This document shows positions 16,875 to 26,110 of a stretch of 64,000 nucleotides of DNA, piece by piece; within the stretch, counting starts at the first letter, position 1; each line of letters begins with the position of its first letter. The position numbers were made by a program, and so were the translations under genes. Location: contig NZ_CP074074.1 in the NCBI RefSeq assembly GCF_045788535.1, forward strand, positions 1,488,001-1,552,000. The letters run 5' to 3'. This DNA comes from Allotamlana fucoidanivorans. GTDB taxonomy: Bacteria; Bacteroidota; Bacteroidia; Flavobacteriales; Flavobacteriaceae. The notes beneath the pieces were generated by a model. That model did no database searches. It worked only from the letters and a program-made list of their open reading frames with translations, and had not been told where the DNA came from.

Positions 16875-18452
16875 CTAAAAGTTTGATGCTCCAGTGTCCC
16901 ACCAAAGACGTGTGCCTCCAGTATCTGGACCATTTAAGAAACCAATGGCTTCTTCAACATTTTCTCCGTTGGTGTTTTTTTCGTTTTGAACAAAATTGAT
17001 TCTTCTAATTTGAGTATTAGTATCAATAGTTCCTCCACTATTATTCACAACCACAGGAAAGATTCTTGGGTAGCCTGTACGTCTAAATTCAGACCAAGCT
17101 TCTTGTCCGTCAGGGAACATAGCAATCCATTTCTGTGTAATGATTTGTTCTAGTTGCTCTTCAAGTGTGCCAGCATCGTTATAAGCAATTTTTACATCAC
17201 TGGCGTACGCAATATCATTTGTTGCATTTAAGGCATCAACAAAATCGGCAGGTGTACTGGTGTTATCGGCTAAATAATCAGCAATACCTGAAACACCGTG
17301 TTGTGCGAAGGATGCCGTAACTCCAGCTTCATAATTTGCTTTGGCGTCTCCAGCACCAGCCCAACCTCTTAGGGCAGCTTCAGCTTTCAAGAAATGCACT
17401 TCGGCAGCGGTCATCCAGGTCATAGTTTCACCATCAATAACACCGCCAATAGCCGCATGATCACCATATTGCCCTTTAGCGTCAATATCAATACCCATTC
17501 TAATACCTTTGTAATCACCAGCCAAACTTTCATCCTCAGATGGAGTGAAATACGTTTCAATTCTTCCGTCATTATATCCTGTTAAAATAGATTCCATTTC
17601 GGCGCCCATTCTAATATCTCCCCATGAACCACTAATAACCGTAAGTGGATGTGGAAATCCAGTGTTGATTACCATATTGTTTGATTCCATTAAACCAGCG
17701 TCACTAGCTAAAGCTAATTCGCCTTGTGTTTTAGCTAAAGCAGGATTTACCTTAGATACGCGGATGGCTAAGCGCAATCTGATACTGTTAGCAAATTGTC
17801 TCCAAGAAGCAATATCCCCTTCGAAGTCAGACATGTCAAAAGGGATAAATTGCACATCCCCTTCATAGGCTTTTAAGCCATCAATGGCTTCTGTTAAATC
17901 ATTAAAGAACGCATTGTATGCCACTTCCTGAGAGTCGTATTCACCAGTTGTAGCAAAATCATCAAACTTAGTGTATCTAATAGGGCCGTAGATGTCTGAT
18001 ACACGATGCATAGCAGTCACCTTTATAATGTTTGCTAAATACACAAACTTAATACCGTCAGGATCACCTCCTAATGCTACGGCATTTTTTACATTTAGAG
18101 CTTGTGGCATAATGCTTCCATAGGCGTCACTCCAAGGAAATCCATTCCAACCATCAACTAAGGCATAGGTCATGTTATTTACATTTCCAGCAAATGGTGT
18201 GGGAGGGGTCATATACCCTGAGTATACATCACCTATTAAGTTTTGTTGCAACTGGAAATTCCATGCTGGAGTTACATTAAACACATTTAAAAACATGGGG
18301 CCAAACTCATTGCCAACATTGTTATTCATTTGTGTTAAGCTCTCTTCGCTAATACCGTGAGGATCGGTGTTTATCTTTTCAAAATCACTAGTACAACTTG
18401 TAAAGTTGATTATAATTACAGAAGCTAGTAGGTATTTATATATATTCTTCAT
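16875..18452 (-). CDS. SusD/RagB-like glycan-binding lipoprotein
   Basis: A 525-residue outer-membrane lipoprotein. The N-terminus MKNIYKYLLASVIIINFTSC gives cysteine 20 as the lipid anchor. It is followed by the SusD-family opening SDFEKINTDPHGISEE and a TPR-like helical body, including the conserved MHRVSDIYGPIRYTKF segment. The composition fits the SusD-like_2 group. It starts five bases after the susC stop, so the two form one transport unit. SusD caps the SusC barrel and binds oligosaccharide before uptake. Given the GlcNAc catabolic genes downstream, the ligand is probably a chitin oligosaccharide. Confidence 0.92.
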   Translation of the reverse strand: MKNIYKYLLASVIIINFTSCTSDFEKINTDPHGISEESLTQMNNNVGNEFGPMFLNVFNVTPAWNFQLQQNLIGDVYSGYMTPPTPFAGNVNNMTYALVDGWNGFPWSDAYGSIMPQALNVKNAVALGGDPDGIKFVYLANIIKVTAMHRVSDIYGPIRYTKFDDFATTGEYDSQEVAYNAFFNDLTEAIDGLKAYEGDVQFIPFDMSDFEGDIASWRQFANSIRLRLAIRVSKVNPALAKTQGELALASDAGLMESNNMVINTGFPHPLTVISGSWGDIRMGAEMESILTGYNDGRIETYFTPSEDESLAGDYKGIRMGIDIDAKGQYGDHAAIGGVIDGETMTWMTAAEVHFLKAEAALRGWAGAGDAKANYEAGVTASFAQHGVSGIADYLADNTSTPADFVDALNATNDIAYASDVKIAYNDAGTLEEQLEQIITQKWIAMFPDGQEAWSEFRRTGYPRIFPVVVNNSGGTIDTNTQIRRINFVQNEKNTNGENVEEAIGFLNGPDTGGTRLWWDTGASNF

Positions 18453-18457
18453 TTTTC

Positions 18458-21400
18458 TTAGAAATTTACGTTAATGTTTAATCCTATACTTCTTGTAGAA
18501 GGTTGGCCATAGATGTCAACACCTTGTAATCCTATACCTGTACTGGATGCAATGTTTGGATCAAAAGGAGCATCTTTATAGATGAAAAACAAGTTGTTTG
18601 CAATGAGTGATAACTTGATAGATTCAAAAAAGTCACTAAACTTTGGTAAGGTGTATCCTATTGATAATTCTCTTAAACTTACGTTAGTTGCATCATACAC
18701 ATATTCACCAAGTAAACCAGCTCTGCCAGCTGTTTTAGTATAGTAGTCTTGTGCTGTCATTGTAGTTGCATTACCATCGGTAGTCACTACATTGATTAGG
18801 CCACCATTGTTGTTTCTGGCGTCAGCTGTTGCTTGAGATACACCATAAAAATCATTTACCGCTTCGGTGACACTCACTACATTACCTCCAAATTTTCCAT
18901 CAACTAAAAAATTGATTGTAAAGTTTTTGATATCAAATGAGTTATTCCAGCCTAAGGTGAAATCAGGTTGTGCGTGAGCTATGGTTTGAAATTCTGTAGC
19001 TTCAATAGTTAAGTTTCCGTTTCCGTCATCAGTCACTACAGGTAATCCATTCTCATTTCTTACCACAGAACGTCCTTTGATGCTACCGAAATCTTCACCT
19101 TCAACAAGTGAATAACCATAACCATTTACACCAGGAGCGGTTAAAATAGCTTCGCCATTTTCAAGTGATGGATGAACGGATACTACTTTGTTCGTGTTTT
19201 GAGCAAAGTTTAAGGCTGTATTCCATTTAAAGTTGTCATTAACAATAGGTTTTCCGTTAAGGACTAACTCAATACCTTTGTTTGAAATCTCACCGGCGTT
19301 TACAATATTTTGAACATATCCTTCAATGTTTGGTTGTGCATCAATATAGAATATTTGATTTTCAGTAGAAGAATCATAGTACGTGAAATCTATACCAAGT
19401 CTGTTTCCTAAGAAACGCCATTCTGTACCTATTTCAAAAGACTTTTGTCTTTCAGGTTTAAGTGTTTCGCCTTCTCTAGGTGCAAATGTAGCTTGATTTG
19501 CAGATCCTATGGTACCTCCTGAATTGGTTGTTCCAATAGTTCTTCTAGGTACTGTAGCATATACCGGAATATCTTTTCCTACTTCAGCATAAGACAATCT
19601 TACCTTAGCAAAAGATACTGATTCTGGCATTTTAAATGTCTCTGTTATTATGTTAGTTAAACCAACAGATGGGTAAAAGAACGATTTAGAGTCTGTATTA
19701 ACCAGTGTTGAAGACCAGTCTGTTCTACCCGTAATATCTAAGAATAACATGCCTTTGTAACCAATGTTTGCGGCTCCAAAAACAGATTGTACTTCTCTGT
19801 TGCCTACTTGCTGCATGATGCCATTTGAAGATTCAAAATTTGCAATAGTAAACTCATTAGGGAATTTTAAGCCTTCAGGCCCTGAGTCTAATGATATTTG
19901 ATCTCCAATTTTATATTTGGTAAGACTTGTTCCTAAGGTTAAACCAAAATCGAAATCTTCTGAAATAGCACGGTTATAAGTAGCAATTAAGTCTAAATAT
20001 TGTTGTGTGTTTTCAGTTTTTTCAAGTTGGTATCTTCCTGTGTTAGGAACAAAAGTAGGATCACTACCAGCATATAATCTTTTGTCATAAGTAAAGAAAG
20101 ATTTGTCATAACTACCTCTTGATTGTAAGGCGAACGCATCTGTAATTTGATATTTTACACTAACACTTGCCAATGCACGTTGCACAATATCTTTACTTGG
20201 ATTTCTGTAAATTAACCAGTAAGGGTTTTGCTGAATATTTTCATCAAATGACGTAGCATATTGATCCATCATATTGGTTGCTGTATTGAAATATTCAAAG
20301 TTTTTGTAATTGTTTAAATCAATACCCACAGGGTTAAGATACAAACCTGTTAGTGGGTTTGAGTATAAACCATTCCCAGGCCTGTTCCAGATTCTTTGGT
20401 CAGATAAGGTGATGTTTGCAGATACGTTAATTTTTTCATTTAAAAAGCTAGCCGTTTCTCTTAAGTTTAACACATTTCTGTTTAAACGATTTTCTGGCAT
20501 GACTCCAGTAGCTGACGTATTGGCGTAAGAGAAATAGGTCTGTGCCTTTTTATTTCCAGCACTTAACGATAGAGAATTAATGGTTGTAATACCTGTTTCA
20601 AAGAAGTCATCAACAGTATTTGATAAACCACTTGCTTTTGTCCCCCATGATTTAGGATCTGATACATTGCCATTTTCGTCAATGGGTTGTCCTACTGAAT
20701 TTGATTGGTATTCAGTTTGTAATTTAGGTAAGGAAACCACATTGTCAACAGTAAAGGTTGAATTGAAATTTACACTCAATTTTCCTTCTTTTCCGCTTTT
20801 AGTATTAATTAGAATAACACCGTTAGCACCTTGACTACCATATAGTGCAGCAGCAGAAGCACCTTTTAAAACAGTCATACTTTCAACATCATCAGGGTTA
20901 ATTAAAGAGGTGATATCACCTCCATCACGATTTCCTGTTTGACTACCAAATATGTTGGTTCCTGGGGTTTCTCCGTTTTGGCCATTACCATTATTCAACA
21001 TAGGCACACCATCAATAACATAGAGCGGGTCATTATTAGTGGTTGAAGAGTTACCTCTTAAAACAACTTTTGTTGCCCCACCAGCACCCGATGAACTTCT
21101 TGTAATGGTTAAGCCAGCAGACTTACCAGATAAGCTATTTATAGGGTTTACCTGTTTTACCTTGGTAAGATCATCGCCTTTTACATCTTGAGCAGAATAG
21201 GTGAGCGTTTTTCTTTCCTTTTTTATACCAAGGGCAGTTACAACAACTTCGTTTAGTTGTTCAGCATCTTCTTCAAGCATTACATCAATGGTGTTTGATG
21301 CTCCAACTGTTACGTCTACAGAAGTCATTCCTAAGTAAGAAAAGTGCAATACATCACCTACATTAACGGTAAGTGTATAATTGCCATCAAAATCTGTTTG

Positions 21401-21565
21401 AGCCCCATTGGTTGTGCCTTGCACGGTCACATTAACTCCGGGAAGGGGAAAACCGTCACTTTTTGAAGTTACTGTTCCCTTAATCTCTTTTTCCTGTCCG
21501 AATGAAAACTGAACAGTCAATAGTAAGAAAGAAAACAAGAAAAGTGTTTGTAAGTTTTGTTTCAT
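18458..21565 (-). CDS. SusC/RagA-family TonB-linked outer membrane transporter
   Basis: The reading frame is open from 21598, but the ATG at 21563-21565 gives a clean signal peptide (MKQNLQTLFLFSFLLLTVQF, cleavage after SFGQ), so I choose it; the protein is 1035 residues. It has a carboxypeptidase-regulatory-like beta domain (GTVTSKSDGFPLPGVNVTVQ), the SusC-type plug (VTALGIKKERKTLTYS, then VLRGNSSTTNNDPLYVIDGV) and a C-terminal barrel ending in NINVNF. It imports oligosaccharides with SusD, powered by TonB. It heads the minus-strand operon, facing a divergent two-component system, with a palindrome in the promoter region (21637-21650). Confidence 0.93.
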   Translation of the reverse strand: MKQNLQTLFLFSFLLLTVQFSFGQEKEIKGTVTSKSDGFPLPGVNVTVQGTTNGAQTDFDGNYTLTVNVGDVLHFSYLGMTSVDVTVGASNTIDVMLEEDAEQLNEVVVTALGIKKERKTLTYSAQDVKGDDLTKVKQVNPINSLSGKSAGLTITRSSSGAGGATKVVLRGNSSTTNNDPLYVIDGVPMLNNGNGQNGETPGTNIFGSQTGNRDGGDITSLINPDDVESMTVLKGASAAALYGSQGANGVILINTKSGKEGKLSVNFNSTFTVDNVVSLPKLQTEYQSNSVGQPIDENGNVSDPKSWGTKASGLSNTVDDFFETGITTINSLSLSAGNKKAQTYFSYANTSATGVMPENRLNRNVLNLRETASFLNEKINVSANITLSDQRIWNRPGNGLYSNPLTGLYLNPVGIDLNNYKNFEYFNTATNMMDQYATSFDENIQQNPYWLIYRNPSKDIVQRALASVSVKYQITDAFALQSRGSYDKSFFTYDKRLYAGSDPTFVPNTGRYQLEKTENTQQYLDLIATYNRAISEDFDFGLTLGTSLTKYKIGDQISLDSGPEGLKFPNEFTIANFESSNGIMQQVGNREVQSVFGAANIGYKGMLFLDITGRTDWSSTLVNTDSKSFFYPSVGLTNIITETFKMPESVSFAKVRLSYAEVGKDIPVYATVPRRTIGTTNSGGTIGSANQATFAPREGETLKPERQKSFEIGTEWRFLGNRLGIDFTYYDSSTENQIFYIDAQPNIEGYVQNIVNAGEISNKGIELVLNGKPIVNDNFKWNTALNFAQNTNKVVSVHPSLENGEAILTAPGVNGYGYSLVEGEDFGSIKGRSVVRNENGLPVVTDDGNGNLTIEATEFQTIAHAQPDFTLGWNNSFDIKNFTINFLVDGKFGGNVVSVTEAVNDFYGVSQATADARNNNGGLINVVTTDGNATTMTAQDYYTKTAGRAGLLGEYVYDATNVSLRELSIGYTLPKFSDFFESIKLSLIANNLFFIYKDAPFDPNIASSTGIGLQGVDIYGQPSTRSIGLNINVNF

Positions 21566-21636
21566 AATTTGATTATTTTGTTTTTTTAGTTGAGCCAAAC
21601 TATCTATAAATAAATTTGTTTTAAAAAAAATTATAT

Positions 21637-21650
21637 AAACGACATCGTTT
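21637..21650. promoter_or_regulatory. LacI-type palindrome AAACGACATCGTTT upstream of susC
   Basis: AAACGA and TCGTTT form an inverted repeat around a CA centre, about 72-85 bases upstream of the susC ATG and in the region divergent from the sensor kinase gene. The half-sites resemble those of LacI-family operators (AANCG...CGNTT). A LacI-family gene lies at 28883 within the same locus. Binding by that protein is an inference. Confidence 0.45.
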
Positions 21651-21846
21651 TACACATAGACAACATTTAATTTTCGATGAGTGATTTTTACGAAATAAAC
21701 TATTGCTATTTTTATTGCTAATTAATGAATATATCACTAAAATTGCTGTGTATTGTTATAAAATTTATACGTAAAACCTTTAAAATTTAAGAATTATTCT
21801 GTTTTCAAAACAAAAAATAGGAACTACTATACCCATTAAATATCAT

Positions 21847-22836
21847 GTGATATTTTGGTTGGCATACTTCATTTTTAACGTGTTACGTTGGGGGAGTTAC
21901 TTTAATGATTATGTATATTCATTCAAATCCAATGTTGTAGAATTCGCCATACATATTATTATTGTTTATGGAAACATCTTTTATTTAATACCAAAATTCA
22001 TTCTTAGGAAACGCTATAAAAGGTATGTTTTTATCATGTTAGTGATTTTAGCATTGGTTTATGTTATTAGAACAGCATTAAATTATGTATTAGTTACAGA
22101 AGAAGTTTTTCCAGAGTCTCAATTACCATCTAGTTTTTTTGATATCAATTATATTATTGCCGTTATTTTAGGTGAGTTGTATGTGATATCATTTGTAACA
22201 GCAATAAAATTTGTGGTTGAATGGTTTTTAGAAAAAAAGAAGAATGAAGATTTGGCACAGTTGCAGTTAAGTACAGAGCTTAAATATTTACATACTCAAA
22301 TACAGCCTCATTTCTTTTTCAATACATTAAATAATTTGTACGCTTTAACCCTTCAAAAATCTGAAGATGCTCCTAAATTGGTGATTAAGCTATCTGAAAT
22401 GATGCAGTATGTACTCTATAATATTGATGGCTCTAAAGTAGATTTGATTAATGAAATTACGCATATCAATAATTATATAGACATAGAGCATTTAAGGTTT
22501 AAAGATAGGGTTGAAACCAATATGGATATTACAGGAAATATTGAAGATGTTCAAGTGCCTCCACTTTTGATACTCTCATTTGTTGAAAATTGTTTTAAGC
22601 ATGGCATGAAGGCCAATGACTGTTTAAAAATCGATATGAGTTTTAATGTGTTAAAGGGATATCTTGAATTCTCCTTAGAGAATAATTTTAATCCTGACGT
22701 AGCTCAAGACTCATTCTCGGGAATAGGAAATGAAAATGCCATGCGAAGACTAAATTTGCTTTACTCAAACAATTTTATTCTTAATTCAAAAGTGGAAGGA
22801 GATATGTATAAACTTTACTTAAAAATCCCAATATAA
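21847..22836 (+). CDS. LytS/YehU-type sensor histidine kinase (start uncertain)
   Basis: A 329-residue membrane kinase as read from the GTG at 21847. Four hydrophobic segments lie in the first 130 residues. The His_kinase domain begins LKYLHTQIQPHFFFNTLNNLYAL near residue 145, and the ATP-binding region contains FVENCFKHGMKAND. The upstream codons back to 21784 are open and read like protein (TIPIKYHVIFWLAYF), and family members usually begin a few residues before the first helix. There is no ATG, TTG or GTG upstream in frame, so the true start may be a rare ATT/ATA/CTG codon or the GTG. The stop overlaps the response-regulator start by one base. It senses an unknown signal. Confidence 0.85.
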   Translation: MIFWLAYFIFNVLRWGSYFNDYVYSFKSNVVEFAIHIIIVYGNIFYLIPKFILRKRYKRYVFIMLVILALVYVIRTALNYVLVTEEVFPESQLPSSFFDINYIIAVILGELYVISFVTAIKFVVEWFLEKKKNEDLAQLQLSTELKYLHTQIQPHFFFNTLNNLYALTLQKSEDAPKLVIKLSEMMQYVLYNIDGSKVDLINEITHINNYIDIEHLRFKDRVETNMDITGNIEDVQVPPLLILSFVENCFKHGMKANDCLKIDMSFNVLKGYLEFSLENNFNPDVAQDSFSGIGNENAMRRLNLLYSNNFILNSKVEGDMYKLYLKIPI

Positions 22837-23558
22837 TGAAGATAAAGTGCCTTATTATTGATGACGAACCTTTAGCAATAACGGTTATTGAAGATCATTT
22901 AAAGAACTTTGATCATATTGAGGTGGTTGAAACATTTAATAATCCGTTAAAAGCCTATCGTGTTTTAGAACAGGAAAAAATAGATGTTATTTTTCTAGAC
23001 ATCAATATGCCACAAATGACGGGTTTTTCATTCATTGACAATTTGAGTTATAAGCCACTTATTGTAATAACTACAGCGTACAGAGAATATGCGGTGAAAA
23101 GCTTTGAAATGAATGTTTTAGATTATTTGGTAAAACCTATTCCGTTTAATCGATTTTTAAAAACAGTCAATAAAATATACCAACAGGTATATGTTAATAG
23201 CACCGCCTCTGATGCGAGTTTACATCAAGAACCGCACATTTTCTTGAAGGTTAATAAAAAACTAGTAAAAGTAAATCTAAATGATATACGGTACATAGAA
23301 AGTTTAAAGGATTATATAAAGGTGATTACAACGCTTGGAGATTATGTTGTGCACAAATCATTATCGGCCATTACAGAAGAGTTACCACAATCTAACTTTA
23401 TGAGAATTCATAGGTCTTACACGGTTTCTATTAATAAAGTAAGCGCTTTGGAAGGCAATACCGTTGAAATTGCTAACCGAAAAATACCAATTGGCAGAAA
23501 CTATGTAAAACATGCTAAAGAACGCATTTTCAATATAAATGAAGATAAAGAAAACTAA
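22836..23558 (+). CDS. LytTR-family response regulator
   Basis: A 240-residue regulator. The receiver domain spans 1-120 with the acidic pocket DDE at 9-11, phospho-acceptor D55 in IFLDINMPQMTG and lysine in DYLVKPIPF. A LytTR DNA-binding domain covers about 138-235 (LNDIRYIESLKDYIKVIT, then FMRIHRSYTVSINKVSAL). It is translationally coupled to the sensor kinase (TAATG) and precedes the MFS transporter by 24 bases. It most likely controls the divergent susC operon and its own transporter gene in response to chitin sugars. The target is inferred from position only. Confidence 0.9.
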   Translation: MKIKCLIIDDEPLAITVIEDHLKNFDHIEVVETFNNPLKAYRVLEQEKIDVIFLDINMPQMTGFSFIDNLSYKPLIVITTAYREYAVKSFEMNVLDYLVKPIPFNRFLKTVNKIYQQVYVNSTASDASLHQEPHIFLKVNKKLVKVNLNDIRYIESLKDYIKVITTLGDYVVHKSLSAITEELPQSNFMRIHRSYTVSINKVSALEGNTVEIANRKIPIGRNYVKHAKERIFNINEDKEN

Positions 23559-23582
23559 CATTAACTAGAACAAATTAATACT

Positions 23583-24911
23583 ATGAATACTGATCAATCA
23601 ACTAAAAAACCTGCACAGAATACTTTAGTGCCTATAATTATAATTGCTGGTTTGTTTTTTATTTTCGGCTTTGTAACTTGGATTAATGGAGCCTTGATTC
23701 CTTTTATGAAAACCATAAACGAATTGACCGATGCACAATCTTATTTAGTGGCATCAGCGTCATATATTTCCTTTGTGGTTATGGCATTACCTTCCTCATA
23801 TATCATTAATAAAATAGGCTATAAAAAAGGCATGTCCTTAGGGTTAATTATTATGGCTTTAGGGGCATTAATATTTATTCCAGCAGCTGAAGCTAGAACT
23901 TATTGGATGTTTTTATTGGCTATTTTTATACAAGGAGCTGGTATGACCCTACTTCAAACGGCATCAAATCCATACATTACTATTTTAGGACCAATTGAAA
24001 GTGCCGCAAAACGCATAGCTATTATGGGTATTGCCAACAAAGTGGCAGGTGCTTTAGGCTCAGTTATTTTTGGAGCTATATTGTTGGCTGGCATTGACGA
24101 AATTAAAGCGAAATTAAGTTTAGTTGATGATTCTGAAAAAGCAAGTCTGTTAAATACAATGGCCGATAGCGTGGTTACACCGTACATAGCCATGGCAGTG
24201 GTGCTTGTTTTACTGGGTTTATTGATAAGAAAAGCACCTTTACCTCATGTGGAAGCAAAACCGATTGAAGAAACCGTGTCTGGAGAAAAAACAAAGTCTA
24301 GTATCTTTCAATTTCCACATTTGTGGTTAGGGGTATTGGCTCTATTTGTGTATGTAGGTGTTGAGGTGGTAGCGGGTGATACAATAATTGCATATGGTAT
24401 TTCTTTAGATATTCCAGCGAGCGAGGCCAAGTTTTTTACGCTCTTTACGCTTATGGCTATGGTAGCAACGTATGCGCTTGGCGTATTTTTAATTCCTAAG
24501 TATATCAGTCAGTCCTTTGCCTTAAAATGCAGTGCCATTTTAGGTATTTTCTTTTCTTTTTGTATTGTTTTTACAAGTGGATTTACTTCAGTGCTTTTTG
24601 TAGCGTCACTCGGTATCGCTAATGCATTGGTTTGGCCGGCTATTTGGCCGCTAGCATTAAATGGACTGGGGCAGTTTACAAAAACGGCATCAGCGTTACT
24701 TATCATGGCAATTTCCGGGGGAGCTATTATTCCTCCGCTTTATGGCGCTTTGGTTGATAGTAAAAAAACGCAATTGATGGTAACTGGTTTAGAGGAGGTT
24801 ACAGCTACATCTCAAGCAGCCTCATTTGGGTATTGGATACTTTTGCCTTGTTATATCATTATTTTGTATTATGCATTTTACGGACATAAAGTAGGCTTGA
24901 AGCAGAAGTAA
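23583..24911 (+). CDS. nagP: sugar:H+ symporter of the FucP/NagP MFS group
   Basis: A 442-residue inner-membrane protein with about 12 hydrophobic segments. The first helix region (IIIIAGLFFIFGFVTWINGA) and the motif GAGMTLLQTASNPYITILGP match the FucP/glucose-galactose transporter family, to which NagP of Shewanella and Bacteroidota belongs. It should import a monosaccharide by proton symport. GlcNAc is the likely substrate because it lies in one plus-strand run with the two-component system and a NagX-like gene, opposite a GH20/kinase/NagB operon. The gene symbol is given on family and context, and the exact sugar is not provable from sequence. Confidence 0.82.
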   Translation: MNTDQSTKKPAQNTLVPIIIIAGLFFIFGFVTWINGALIPFMKTINELTDAQSYLVASASYISFVVMALPSSYIINKIGYKKGMSLGLIIMALGALIFIPAAEARTYWMFLLAIFIQGAGMTLLQTASNPYITILGPIESAAKRIAIMGIANKVAGALGSVIFGAILLAGIDEIKAKLSLVDDSEKASLLNTMADSVVTPYIAMAVVLVLLGLLIRKAPLPHVEAKPIEETVSGEKTKSSIFQFPHLWLGVLALFVYVGVEVVAGDTIIAYGISLDIPASEAKFFTLFTLMAMVATYALGVFLIPKYISQSFALKCSAILGIFFSFCIVFTSGFTSVLFVASLGIANALVWPAIWPLALNGLGQFTKTASALLIMAISGGAIIPPLYGALVDSKKTQLMVTGLEEVTATSQAASFGYWILLPCYIIILYYAFYGHKVGLKQK

Positions 24912-24914
24912 GTT

Positions 24915-26006
24915 ATGGTTGGAAAAAAGCGTATTCAATCTGTCGACATTCTCAGAGGGTTTACTATTATAGCTATGATTTTGGTCAATACACCTGGCGA
25001 CTGGGATCATGTATATGCGCCATTATTGCATGCACCTTGGCATGGTTTAACCCCAACAGATTTAATATTTCCCTTCTTTCTTTTTATTGTAGGAATTTCT
25101 ATTTATTTCGCTTACAAGAATAAAAAGACTGGTGGTTCTGTTTACAAAAAGATAGGCATAAGGAGTTTAAAGTTAGTAGGTTTAGGACTGTTTTTAAACC
25201 TCTTTACTCCTTATTTTCCTTTTGTAGTTGATATAGAAACATTACGATTTCCTGGTGTGCTTCAGCGTATAGGGGTGGTGTTTTTTATAGCATCAGTGTT
25301 GTACTTAAATTTTAATTGGAAAGTACTACTGGGAATTTGTGTATCTATTTTGCTTGGGTATTGGTTGTTTCTTGGGTTTATGCCTTTACCAGATGGAACA
25401 GCTCCAACCTTTGAAAGAGCCACCCATAATTGGGTGAATTATATAGATCTAAAAGTTTTGAGGTATCACATGTGGCAACCCGATTATGATCCCGAAGGGT
25501 TGTTGAGTACCTTACCCTCAATAGTAAGTTGTCTTTTTGGGGTTTTAATAGGTAGACTTTTAGATCGGTTTGGGCAGCTAAGTATATTATTCATAATAGC
25601 TGTTTTGCTGTTGATTTTGGGATATAGTTTTAACGTGGTATTCCCTATAAATAAAGCCATTTGGAGTAGTAGTTTTGTATTGGTTAGTACAGGTTGGGGC
25701 TGTCTGTTCTTGGCTTTGATTTATTATTTAAGTGATGTTAAAAATATTCAATTCCCACCTATATTTAAATATGTTGGTATGAATGCTATTACCTTATATT
25801 TTTTATCCAGTTTCATTTCAAAGTGTATGTATCTTATTAAAATTGATGAAACATACAACTTACATGGATGGCTTTATCACAACCTATTTATGTATAAGTT
25901 TATAGACTTGAGGACCTCTTCCTTGCTTTACGCATTTTCGGTTTGTGTATTTTATAGTTTGCTAGCTTATTTTATGTTTAAAAAGAAGATTTTTATTAAG
26001 GTATAG
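24915..26006 (+). CDS. nagX: NagX-like membrane acyltransferase (DUF5009/HGSNAT family)
   Basis: A 363-residue inner-membrane protein with about ten hydrophobic helices. The start KKRIQSVDILRGFTIIAMIL followed by TDLIFPFFLFIVGISIYFAY is the signature of the COG4299 family, which includes the human heparan-alpha-glucosaminide N-acetyltransferase and bacterial NagX. The histidine-containing loop HAPWHGLTPTDL follows the first helix. NagX genes recur in GlcNAc loci and may acetylate glucosamine across the membrane. The gene begins three bases after the transporter stop, so co-expression is near certain. The enzymatic step is inferred. Confidence 0.82.
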   Translation: MVGKKRIQSVDILRGFTIIAMILVNTPGDWDHVYAPLLHAPWHGLTPTDLIFPFFLFIVGISIYFAYKNKKTGGSVYKKIGIRSLKLVGLGLFLNLFTPYFPFVVDIETLRFPGVLQRIGVVFFIASVLYLNFNWKVLLGICVSILLGYWLFLGFMPLPDGTAPTFERATHNWVNYIDLKVLRYHMWQPDYDPEGLLSTLPSIVSCLFGVLIGRLLDRFGQLSILFIIAVLLLILGYSFNVVFPINKAIWSSSFVLVSTGWGCLFLALIYYLSDVKNIQFPPIFKYVGMNAITLYFLSSFISKCMYLIKIDETYNLHGWLYHNLFMYKFIDLRTSSLLYAFSVCVFYSLLAYFMFKKKIFIKV

Positions 26007-26069
26007 TGTTTTTGTCTACCACTACCATTTACTTTTTAAGAGTTATTTTTAAGTGTTGAGTGATGAATG

Positions 26070-26103
26070 AAAAAGGGAAGTAAACTTAATCACTTCCCTT
26101 TTT
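26070..26103. terminator. bidirectional intrinsic terminator
   Basis: AAAAAGGGAAGT and ACTTCCCTTTTT form a 12-bp perfect stem around a ten-base loop, with T-tracts reading out on both strands. It lies between the convergent nagX and TonB-dependent receptor genes and should end both transcripts. Confidence 0.85.
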
Positions 26104-26110
26104 CTATGTT

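Noticed and set aside
17545..17868. 107-codon frame opposite the susD gene
   Set aside because: It overlaps a strongly conserved SusD domain, and nothing in its sequence suggests a real protein.
21566..21598. N-terminal extension of the SusC gene to 21598
   Set aside because: The extra 11 residues (MAQLKKQNNQI) are polar and precede a complete signal peptide, so the later ATG is preferred.
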